From Variovorax ginsengisoli (GTDB taxonomy: Bacteria; Pseudomonadota; Gammaproteobacteria; Burkholderiales; Burkholderiaceae_C), in assembly GCF_030486595.1 (NCBI RefSeq), contig NZ_JAUJZH010000008.1, forward strand, positions 186,001 to 250,000: a stretch of DNA of 64,000 bases, written 5' to 3'. A program made the translations under genes and the position numbers. Below, in pieces: positions 45,257 to 51,975 of the stretch. How positions within the stretch are numbered: the first letter of the stretch is position 1; every line of letters begins with the position of its first letter. The notes below the pieces were generated by a model. That model saw only the letters and a list, made by a program, of their open reading frames with translations, was not told the origin of the DNA and did not search any database.

Positions 45257-45688
45257 ATGTTCACCAAGCTTCTGGCGCTGGCCGGGGACTGCGCGCGCCC
45301 GCGACCGCCCCGGCGGCCCCTGGCTCCGATCCACATCGAGGTCCAGTGGGAGACGGCCTTCGAGGAGCGGCCCCGGATCCGGGTCCTGCCCCTCCGGGGC
45401 GCGGTCTGGGTGCCGACATCGGATGTGCGCCATGCGTTGAGCCCGTCGGCCGACGAACTGGCGCACGGGATGCGGCAGTCGATCGCCACCCACCGACCGG
45501 CGCCGGTTCCCGTGACGCTTCCGGTGTTGTCGGGGTGCCCCGGTGCGGCGCACGAGGCGCTCGGCTGCGTGCGGATTTCCCAGTTGGACGCGCTCGGGGC
45601 TTATTGGGGGTGCGAGGCCCGCGCTCGCTACCTCCGGCATTACCTGTCGCTGGCCTTGGGCGAAGGGGGGCGGGTGCTGACGCGCTAG
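45257..45688 (+). CDS. Hypothetical protein, 143 residues
   Basis: Unknown protein with PIHIEVQWETAFEERPRIRVL, RGAVWVPTSDVRHAL and RARYLRHYLSLALGEGG as its main blocks. ATG 45257 is chosen with GGAGG 11 bases upstream; an in-frame GTG at 45239 would place its start 2 bases after the previous stop. No signal peptide. Probably co-transcribed with the gene upstream; overlaps the convergent IclR gene by 4 bases. Confidence 0.6.
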   Translation: MFTKLLALAGDCARPRPPRRPLAPIHIEVQWETAFEERPRIRVLPLRGAVWVPTSDVRHALSPSADELAHGMRQSIATHRPAPVPVTLPVLSGCPGAAHEALGCVRISQLDALGAYWGCEARARYLRHYLSLALGEGGRVLTR

Positions 45689-46551
45689 ATGGCCTGCTTC
45701 CGCTGTCCGACCGCCGCCGACGGCACATCGGCACGCAGCAGTGCGCAGATCCCGCGAACCTGCTTCTGGATGATTTTCGCCACCTCGACCCGCCGCGCGG
45801 GGCCGAGCCGGCTCGATATGGCGGCCACGCTGATGGCGGCGATAGGGTTCTTTGGAGGAAAGGCGACCCCGACGGCTGCCGTGCCCGGCGTTGCGGCACT
45901 GTCCAGGAACGAATAGCCCCGGGCACGGCTTTCGATCAGTGCCGCACGCAGGAAGCCAGGGTCGAAGGCGGAGCCGAACTTCGCATATTGCGCGCCGCTG
46001 GCCTCGACGATGTGATCGGCTTCGGCTTCGGGCAGCGCGCTGAGGATGGCGAGCCCACCTGCGCCGACTCCCATCGGCCGGCGGATCCCGACGTCGAGCG
46101 TCAGCGCCTTGATGGGGTAGTCGCCGAGCGCGCGGCTGGTGCAGATCGATTCGGCTCCGCGCCGCTCGCTCAGGTAGACCGTGTCCTGCGTCTGATCGGC
46201 GATCACCAGCAGCGCTTCGTTGCACAGTTCGCTCAGTTGATAGCGCGGCTGCGCCAGCAGTCCGAGCTCGTAGAGCAGCGGGCCCAGGTGGTATTTGCGC
46301 GTCAGAGGATCGCGATAGACCAGCCCTTCGAGTTCCAGACGCTGGAGCATGCGAAAGCAGGTGGACATCGGCAGACCGCTGACGTCGACCACGTCTGCGA
46401 TGCGCATGCCACGACGTCCGCGCGTTGCGATCACGCGCAGCATGCCCACCACCCGCTCGATGCTCTGGGTGCCGCTTCGTGCCTGCTGCTCTGGAACTTC
46501 GGAAGTCGCGGGCACGCGCTTTTTACCTGGCTTGTCTTTAGTTTCCACCAT
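45685..46551 (-). CDS. IclR-family transcriptional regulator
   Basis: A 288-residue regulator with a basic N-terminal tail, winged helix at about 28-90 (SIERVVGMLRVIATRG, MRIADVVDVSGLPMSTCFRMLQRLELEG) and an IclR effector domain with DTVYLSERRG and PMGVGAGGLAILSALPEAE. It is divergent from the aconitase-family/lyase/Bug operon and probably controls it by binding two 17-bp palindromes in the 110-base gap. Confidence 0.88.
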   Translation of the reverse strand: MVETKDKPGKKRVPATSEVPEQQARSGTQSIERVVGMLRVIATRGRRGMRIADVVDVSGLPMSTCFRMLQRLELEGLVYRDPLTRKYHLGPLLYELGLLAQPRYQLSELCNEALLVIADQTQDTVYLSERRGAESICTSRALGDYPIKALTLDVGIRRPMGVGAGGLAILSALPEAEADHIVEASGAQYAKFGSAFDPGFLRAALIESRARGYSFLDSAATPGTAAVGVAFPPKNPIAAISVAAISSRLGPARRVEVAKIIQKQVRGICALLRADVPSAAVGQRKQAI

Positions 46552-46561
46552 GTGGCAGTAA

Positions 46562-46578
46562 TTCGGGTTGCACCCGAA
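46562..46578. promoter_or_regulatory. 17-bp palindrome near the IclR start (operator candidate)
   Basis: TTCGGGT-TGC-ACCCGAA, a perfect 7+3+7 inverted repeat 11 bases upstream of the IclR start. Size and position fit an autoregulatory IclR operator. Confidence 0.55.
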
Positions 46579-46628
46579 CGGTATCAAAGGGAGGGTCAAT
46601 ATAGTCGAAAGCACTGACAAACGAAAAC

Positions 46629-46645
46629 CTCCCACATAGTGGGAG
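46629..46645. promoter_or_regulatory. 17-bp palindrome before the hydratase gene (operator candidate)
   Basis: CTCCCAC-ATA-GTGGGAG, a perfect 7+3+7 inverted repeat ending 16 bases before the ATG at 46662. Same architecture as the other palindrome but a different sequence, so they may serve different occupancy states or proteins. Confidence 0.55.
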
Positions 46646-46661
46646 TGAAACGGAATCACCC

Positions 46662-47951
46662 ATGCCCCACACGATGACCGAGAAGATCCTGGCCCGCGCC
46701 TCCGGCAAGGAGAGCGTGATGCCGGGCGAAGAGATCACGGCGCGCCCGGACTTCGTCATCACCTACGACTTTCCCGGCTACACCGACGTCTTCTTCAAGG
46801 AGACGCGCGAGGATTTCGGCATCGAGAAGGTGACCAGCCCGGAGCGATTCGTCCTCTTCATCGATCACATGGTCCCGGCTGCGGCGCCGAAGGAAGAAGA
46901 GCTGCACAAGATCACCCGCGCCTGGGGCAGGGAGCAGGGCGTTCCGGTCTACGAGCGCGAAGGCATCGGCCACCAGGTGGCGGCCGAACTGGGCTATGCC
47001 ACGCCGGGCGGCTTCGTCGTGCACTTCGACGGCCATGTCAGCCAGCTGGGTGCCTTCGGCAGCTTCGCGTTCGGTGCCCGCAAGGGCGTGATCGAATCCT
47101 TCGTGACGGAGAACGTGACGATGACCGTGCCGGCGACGGTCAAGGTGGAGCTGGTCGGTACGCTTCAGCCCGGCGTGATGGCGCGCGACGTGTTCCATCA
47201 GATGGTGCGCGTGATGGGGCCGGATTCATGCTGCTTCAAGGCGGTCGAACTCTGCGGTCCCGTCATCGACCAGATGAGCATCGAAGGCCGACAGACCATC
47301 TGCGGCCAGGCGATGTTCCTCGGCGCGACCACCATGCTCATCGCACCCGATGCGAAGACCCTGGCTTACGTGGAGGGCCGCTCGAAGGTCGACCTGGCGC
47401 CGGTCTATCCCGACGCCGATGCCGTCTACGAGCGCGTCGTGACCATCGATGTGTCCACGCTCGAGCCCATCGTGGTGGTGCCGCCCAGCCCGGCCAACAC
47501 GCGCGACCTCAAGGACTACGTCGGGGTGGAAGTTCATACCGGCTACCTCGGTTCATGCGCCAGCGGGCGGCTGGAAGACCTGCGCGTGGCGGCCCAGGTG
47601 CTGCGCGGCCGCCGCATCCAGCCCGGCTTCCAGCTGCATGTGGTGCCCACGTCGAAGGCCATCATGGCGGCAGCGGCACGCGAAGGCCTGATCGAATGCC
47701 TGGTCGAAGCCGGCGCCTTCATCAGCTCGCCCAGCTGCGACTACTGCTTCGGTCGGATCGCCACCATGAGCGCCGGCCAGCGCGCCGTGTCCACCGGCAC
47801 GCTGAACACGCCGGGCCGCATGGGAAGCGTCGATTCCGAGATCTACATCTGCAACGCGGCCGTGGTGGCGGCATCTGCGCTGGAGGGCCGCATCGCCGAT
47901 CCGCGCCCGTACCTGGCCGAAGCGGCCAATGTCGCCGGAGCCGCCGCATGA
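46662..47951 (+). CDS. Aconitase-family hydratase, large subunit (LeuC-like)
   Basis: A 429-residue protein of the 3-isopropylmalate dehydratase large-subunit family. The iron-sulfur ligands are visible as Cys in YLGSCASGRLEDLRVAA (about 290) and the pair in SSPSCDYCFGRIATMSAG (about 350-367); GHQVAAELGYATPGGFVV-type and HVSQLGAFGSFAFG segments line the active site. Family enzymes add water to or remove it from an unsaturated di- or tricarboxylate. It partners with the small subunit whose ATG overlaps its stop. Not clustered with leuA/B, so leucine synthesis is unlikely. Confidence 0.85.
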   Translation: MPHTMTEKILARASGKESVMPGEEITARPDFVITYDFPGYTDVFFKETREDFGIEKVTSPERFVLFIDHMVPAAAPKEEELHKITRAWGREQGVPVYEREGIGHQVAAELGYATPGGFVVHFDGHVSQLGAFGSFAFGARKGVIESFVTENVTMTVPATVKVELVGTLQPGVMARDVFHQMVRVMGPDSCCFKAVELCGPVIDQMSIEGRQTICGQAMFLGATTMLIAPDAKTLAYVEGRSKVDLAPVYPDADAVYERVVTIDVSTLEPIVVVPPSPANTRDLKDYVGVEVHTGYLGSCASGRLEDLRVAAQVLRGRRIQPGFQLHVVPTSKAIMAAAAREGLIECLVEAGAFISSPSCDYCFGRIATMSAGQRAVSTGTLNTPGRMGSVDSEIYICNAAVVAASALEGRIADPRPYLAEAANVAGAAA

Positions 47952-48484
47952 GCCTCGTCAACCTGCGCGGGCGCGTGGCCTGGATCTTCGACGAAGACGA
48001 TTTCGACATCGACCTGATCGTCGGCGTGCGCAACATCAAGATCACCGACGTATCGGAACTCGCCGCCCTGGCAATGGCCGACTACCTGCCCGACTTCGCC
48101 AGCACCGTGCAGCAGGGGGACGTGCTCATCGGCGGGCGCAACTTCGGCTACGGCCATCCGCACTATCCGGCCATGCGTGCGATGCGGCACCTGGGAATTT
48201 CCTGCGTGATCGCGGAGTCGTTCTCGCCGGGATTCTTCCGCGGAGAAATGAGCATGGGCTTTCCGCTGGTCACCTGTCCCGGCATCCGCGCCGCGGTCGC
48301 GCGAGGCGATGCGCTGGAAGTGAACTGGGACACCAGCGAAGTGAGCATCACCCGCACCGGCCAGACCTTGCCGCTTCAGCCGTTCTCGGCATCCGAGCGC
48401 GGCATGCTCGATGCGGGCGGCCTGATCCCCTATCTCAAGGCGCGCATCGCGAAAGCCGAGAACCGCGAGGCGCATGCGCCCTGA
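47948..48484 (+). CDS. Aconitase-family hydratase, small subunit (LeuD-like)
   Basis: A 178-residue swivel-domain subunit: GRVAWIFDEDDFDIDLIVG at the N terminus, VLIGGRNFGYGHPHYPAMRAMR (about 60-80) and ISCVIAESFSPGFF. In LeuD the loop after NFG is GxGSSRE, whose Ser-Arg hold the substrate carboxylate; here it reads GYGHPHY, so the substrate should differ. ATGA overlap with the large subunit gene. Confidence 0.85.
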   Translation: MSLVNLRGRVAWIFDEDDFDIDLIVGVRNIKITDVSELAALAMADYLPDFASTVQQGDVLIGGRNFGYGHPHYPAMRAMRHLGISCVIAESFSPGFFRGEMSMGFPLVTCPGIRAAVARGDALEVNWDTSEVSITRTGQTLPLQPFSASERGMLDAGGLIPYLKARIAKAENREAHAP

Positions 48485-48576
48485 CGCCATTGGCGCCCGC
48501 GCGCCATGCGGACTTTTCTCAATCAACCGTGCCGCGGACCGCCTCGGACAAGCGCACGATCTTCTGGAGTAGTGAA

Positions 48577-49458
48577 ATGACCCCAAGCCGCCAGGCGCTT
48601 CGCCAACGCATCACCCACGGGCCCACCTTCTGGTTCGGCGGCGCACAGGACGCCCTGTCGGCCCTGCTCGTCGACCAGTCGGACTTCGATGGCGTCTTCA
48701 GCACGGGCTTCGGCATTTCAGCCTCGCTGCTCGGGCAGCCCGACATGGAGCTGTATACGCTGAGCGAGAACGTGGCGACCGTCAACCGGATGGTCAATGC
48801 GGTTCGCAAGCCGGTCTTTGCCGATGCCGATACCGGCTACGGCAACGTGCTGAACGTCGGGCGTACCGTGCGCGAGTTCGAGAAGGCCGGCGTGGCCGCG
48901 CTCTCGCTGGAAGACCAGGTCAGCCCCAAGCGCTGCCCGGCTGCGGCTACGCAATCGATCGTGGTGTCGATGGAGGCGGCGGTGGCGCGCATCAAGGCCG
49001 CCGTGGACGCGCGCCAGGACTCCGACTTGCTCATCGTCGCGCGCACCGATGCGATGGATGCGGGCGAGGCCCTCGAGCGTGCAGCCCGGTATGCCGAAGC
49101 CGGCGCCGATCTGATCCAGCCCATCTCGCGCACTTTCAGCAGCTACGAGCAACTGGTCCAGCTGCGCGAGGTGTGCGGCCGCCGCCTGTCGCTGCAGCTC
49201 ATGGCGGGCACCTGGATGACGTCGCTGAGCCGGGCCCAGATCGAGCAAGTCGCGGCCTTCGCGACCTACCCCATTGCCAGTCTGCTGAGCATCGTGCAGG
49301 CGGTGCGCGGCAACCTGCAGGAACTGGCGCGGCGACGCTCCGGCGATTTCGACGGTCTGCCCTTCGAACAGACGACGATGGCGGCCTTCAAGGACATCAT
49401 CGGCTGGCATGCCCTCGAGGAGCGGCAGGCCCACTACGAAGTCGGCGGCAGCCACTGA
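48577..49458 (+). CDS. Isocitrate lyase/PEP mutase superfamily lyase
   Basis: A 293-residue (beta/alpha)8 enzyme: WFGGAQDALSALLV and FSTGFGISASLLG near the N terminus, Mg-binding DADTGYGN (about 84-91) and the flexible active-site loop in LEDQVSPKRCPAA (about 109-121). The catalytic Cys is kept, which points to C-C lyases such as methylisocitrate or 2,3-dimethylmalate lyase rather than phosphonate mutases, but the usual CGH is CPA. GGAG upstream of ATG 48577. With the hydratase it could cleave a hydrated dicarboxylate to pyruvate plus a second acid; inference. Confidence 0.82.
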   Translation: MTPSRQALRQRITHGPTFWFGGAQDALSALLVDQSDFDGVFSTGFGISASLLGQPDMELYTLSENVATVNRMVNAVRKPVFADADTGYGNVLNVGRTVREFEKAGVAALSLEDQVSPKRCPAAATQSIVVSMEAAVARIKAAVDARQDSDLLIVARTDAMDAGEALERAARYAEAGADLIQPISRTFSSYEQLVQLREVCGRRLSLQLMAGTWMTSLSRAQIEQVAAFATYPIASLLSIVQAVRGNLQELARRRSGDFDGLPFEQTTMAAFKDIIGWHALEERQAHYEVGGSH

Positions 49459-49518
49459 ACGCGCGACTTCTTCCACCCAACCTTTCCTTTCCTCCCAGCA
49501 AAACGATCAGGAGCAAAC

Positions 49519-50511
49519 GTGCGTACTTTCAAGCTGATGGGCCACCTCGTGGTGGCCGGCACTCTGGCGCTGGCTTTTGGCGCAGCGATGGCGCAAGGCA
49601 GCGCCTATCCGACGAAGCCGATCCGGATCATCGTGCCGTACCCGGCGGGTGGCGCGACCGACGTGGCGGCGCGCATGCTTGTCCCTCGACTCCAGGAGGA
49701 ACTCGGCCAGCCCATCGTGGTCGAGAACCGCCCCGGCGCCGGCGGCAACATCGCGATGAACGCCGTGGCGCAAAGCAGCCCCGATGGCCACACCCTGGCG
49801 ATGACGCTGACGGGGATGCTGTCGATCAACCCGGTGATCTACAAGAAGGCCGGGTTTGCTGCTTCCGACTTCGTGCCGGTCGCCCAGGTTTCGCTGGCGC
49901 CGCTGCTGCTGGTCGTGCCGGAAAACTCTCCCTACAAGAACGTGCAGGAACTGCTGGCGGCGGGCAAGAAGGCCGGCAAGGACGGGCTGGCCTTCGGTTC
50001 GGCTGGTGCGGGCGGCCTGTCGCACCTGGCTTCCGAATCGATCAATGCGCACGCGAACGGCAACTTCGTGCACGTGCCCTACAAGGGCGGCGCGCCGCTG
50101 GTGCAGGCGCTGATGGCCAACGAGGTGGCGTGGGGCCTGCTCGGTACGGGCGATGCGCGCAGCTTCGTGCAATCGGGCAAGCTGCGCGCCATCGGCGTGC
50201 TGCGCAACGGCCGCTCAGAGCTGTGGCCGGGCATCCCCACACTGACCGAGCAGGGCGTGCCAGGGGGCGTGGACTTCGACGTCTGGTTCGGCGTGGTGGC
50301 GCCGGCCAAGACGCCGGCGCCGGTGGTGAAGCTCCTGAACGAAAAGATCGCGCAGATCGTCGCCGAACCGGGCTTTCGCAAGCGGCTGAACGAACTCGGC
50401 GGCGTGGCGCCGGTCAGTGGCAACAGCACCGCGGATTTCGCGGAGGTGCTCAAGCGCGAGTTGGCGGTTCTCCCCAAGGCAGCGCAGGCGGCCGGCCTGC
50501 AGCTCGACTGA
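49519..50511 (+). CDS. Bug/TctC-family periplasmic binding protein
   Basis: A 330-residue protein from GTG 49519 with CAGGAG upstream. Signal peptide residues 1-26 (ending AMA). Family blocks PIRIIVPYPAGGATDVAARM, VVENRPGAGGNIAMNAVA and HVPYKGGAPLVQALMANEV are clear. It binds a carboxylate for a tripartite tricarboxylate-type transporter, whose membrane subunits are not here. Last gene of the IclR-controlled module; a terminator follows. Confidence 0.88.
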   Translation: MRTFKLMGHLVVAGTLALAFGAAMAQGSAYPTKPIRIIVPYPAGGATDVAARMLVPRLQEELGQPIVVENRPGAGGNIAMNAVAQSSPDGHTLAMTLTGMLSINPVIYKKAGFAASDFVPVAQVSLAPLLLVVPENSPYKNVQELLAAGKKAGKDGLAFGSAGAGGLSHLASESINAHANGNFVHVPYKGGAPLVQALMANEVAWGLLGTGDARSFVQSGKLRAIGVLRNGRSELWPGIPTLTEQGVPGGVDFDVWFGVVAPAKTPAPVVKLLNEKIAQIVAEPGFRKRLNELGGVAPVSGNSTADFAEVLKRELAVLPKAAQAAGLQLD

Positions 50512-50574
50512 CCGAGAGGCCTGCGGCTTCAGCATCGCGGATCGACAGGGAGGATTTGCAAGTCCTTGTCAGCG

Positions 50575-50606
50575 CGTGAGTTGTTGAAAAACTCACGGCT
50601 TTTTTA
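50575..50606 (+). terminator. Rho-independent terminator after the Bug gene
   Basis: CGTGAGTT (50575-50582) pairs with AACTCACG (50590-50597), followed by GC and a run of six T (50601 on). It ends the hydratase-lyase-Bug operon and abuts the 3' end of the SRP RNA gene on the other strand. Confidence 0.85.
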
Positions 50607-50608
50607 TA

Positions 50609-50710
50609 GGTTGACGAGCCTTACCCCCGGCACTGGCTACGCAGTTAGGGCTGCTTGGTTCCCCACCTGACCCGGTTGGCCACTTCACCATGCGGGGAGG
50701 CCCGTCAACC
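50609..50710 (-). ncRNA. ffs: Signal recognition particle 4.5S RNA
   Basis: On the minus strand GGTTGACG (50710-50703) pairs with CGTCAACC (50616-50609) to close a long hairpin of about 102 bases. Its apex has the SRP-core GGTCAGGTGGGGAACCAAGC with the GGAA tetraloop and the asymmetric AGCAGCC side; the loop-closing pairs are GG-GGAA-CC instead of CC-GGAA-GG, a compensatory swap. In related genomes ffs lies near dnaX, as here, though a metallopeptidase gene intervenes. Confidence 0.88.
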
Positions 50711-50743
50711 GAGGATTGTAAGCGACCGCGAAAGCCTCGGCCT

Positions 50744-51865
50744 TCACCAGACCATCAACGAGGTTTCGAGCGCCGCGTCGGCGTAGTAGAGGCGCACGCC
50801 CACCTGGTACTTGCGGCCCTTCAGCAGCCGCATCGTCACCTTGGCATTGAGGTCGGTGCCGCTGTCGTCCGCGCCGGCGATCTGCACGTTGCCGGTCGGC
50901 GTGACCTCGAACAGCACCAGCACGGTGTCCGAGGTGCCGAAGGTGCCGATGTTGTAGGTACGGGTGCGGGTCGGCGAGAACTCGAAGGTGCGGGTCTCCC
51001 CGGCCTTGAGCTTCAGCAGTTGCGACAGCCCGATCTTCAGCGGCGTCGCCGCCGGCGTCCGGACGCCCGGGTACGACTCCACCACCCAGGCCTTGTCCGC
51101 GAAAGAGAGCCCGCCCTTGGGCTGCAGGCCGGCCTGGTATTTCTCCGGCGCGATGATCAACCCGGCATCGAACTGGTACTCCATGACCGAGTCCGGGTCC
51201 CAGGTCGTGCCCTTGATCTCCGACACCGGGATCTTGCGCAGGATGTTCCACTCGATCTGCGACTCGTCCCAGTTGTTCGGCGGCCCCTTGAAATAGCTCA
51301 GCACGGCGTCGCGGTTCCAGGAGATGCCGGCGTTCGGGTTCTGGTGCTCGTGCTCGAGGCCGAGCGTATGGCCGATCTCGTGCAGCGCCGTGTCATGCCC
51401 GTAGGCGGTGGTCAGCGACCAGCCGAAGTTCATCGTGCGTTCCTGCGGCGACCGGGTGTTGAGCACATCGCGCCCGACATAGGACCAGGAACCGTCCTGC
51501 GGATCGAAGCCGATCCGCACCATCGCATCCTCGGGCGCCTCCACGCGCCGGAATCCGATGCTGAGCCCGAGCTTGGCCCAGGTTTCGAAGGAACTGTCGA
51601 CGACCGCGATATCGGCGCCGCTGCCCTGCCAGGCGGCGGGCACGCTGTCGCCGCGCTTGAAGCAGTAGTAGGTGATCTGGGTGCCGCCGACCCACTTCTT
51701 GCCTGCGGCCAGGATGGCACGCACGCGGCCGGCAGCGACGCCGGCGTCGAACTGGCGCACCGGCTGCACCGGCTGCGCACAATAGCGCCGCGCCTCGACG
51801 GCGCCGCGCGCGCTGGATTTCTTGGCGGCAGCCGGGCGGGCCGCCTTGCGGGTCGCAGTGGGCAT
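50744..51865 (-). CDS. Zinc metallopeptidase, astacin-like (metzincin)
   Basis: A 373-residue protein read from ATG 51865, with GAGGAG 7 bases upstream. The zinc motif HEIGHTLGLEHEH (about 158-170) is HExxHxxGxxHE of astacin/metzincins, with SVMEY (about 222) as the Met-turn. The N terminus is basic and Ala/Lys-rich without a clear signal peptide. Residues about 270-373 form a C-terminal beta domain like the pre-peptidase C-terminal fold (RTFEFSPTRTRTYNIGTFG, YQVGVRLYYAD). Likely a protease acting on an extracellular or own-cell substrate by an unclear secretion route. Confidence 0.8.
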   Translation of the reverse strand: MPTATRKAARPAAAKKSSARGAVEARRYCAQPVQPVRQFDAGVAAGRVRAILAAGKKWVGGTQITYYCFKRGDSVPAAWQGSGADIAVVDSSFETWAKLGLSIGFRRVEAPEDAMVRIGFDPQDGSWSYVGRDVLNTRSPQERTMNFGWSLTTAYGHDTALHEIGHTLGLEHEHQNPNAGISWNRDAVLSYFKGPPNNWDESQIEWNILRKIPVSEIKGTTWDPDSVMEYQFDAGLIIAPEKYQAGLQPKGGLSFADKAWVVESYPGVRTPAATPLKIGLSQLLKLKAGETRTFEFSPTRTRTYNIGTFGTSDTVLVLFEVTPTGNVQIAGADDSGTDLNAKVTMRLLKGRKYQVGVRLYYADAALETSLMVW

Positions 51866-51975
51866 GTCGATCTCCTCGTGTTTTTCCATGCTAGGCGCGG
51901 CGAGCGCGAAAGCCATCCGCAAGATGGCCTAGGCCGCTGCGCGAGGTGGTCGCCGCGTCGCCCTAAAATGCGGCG

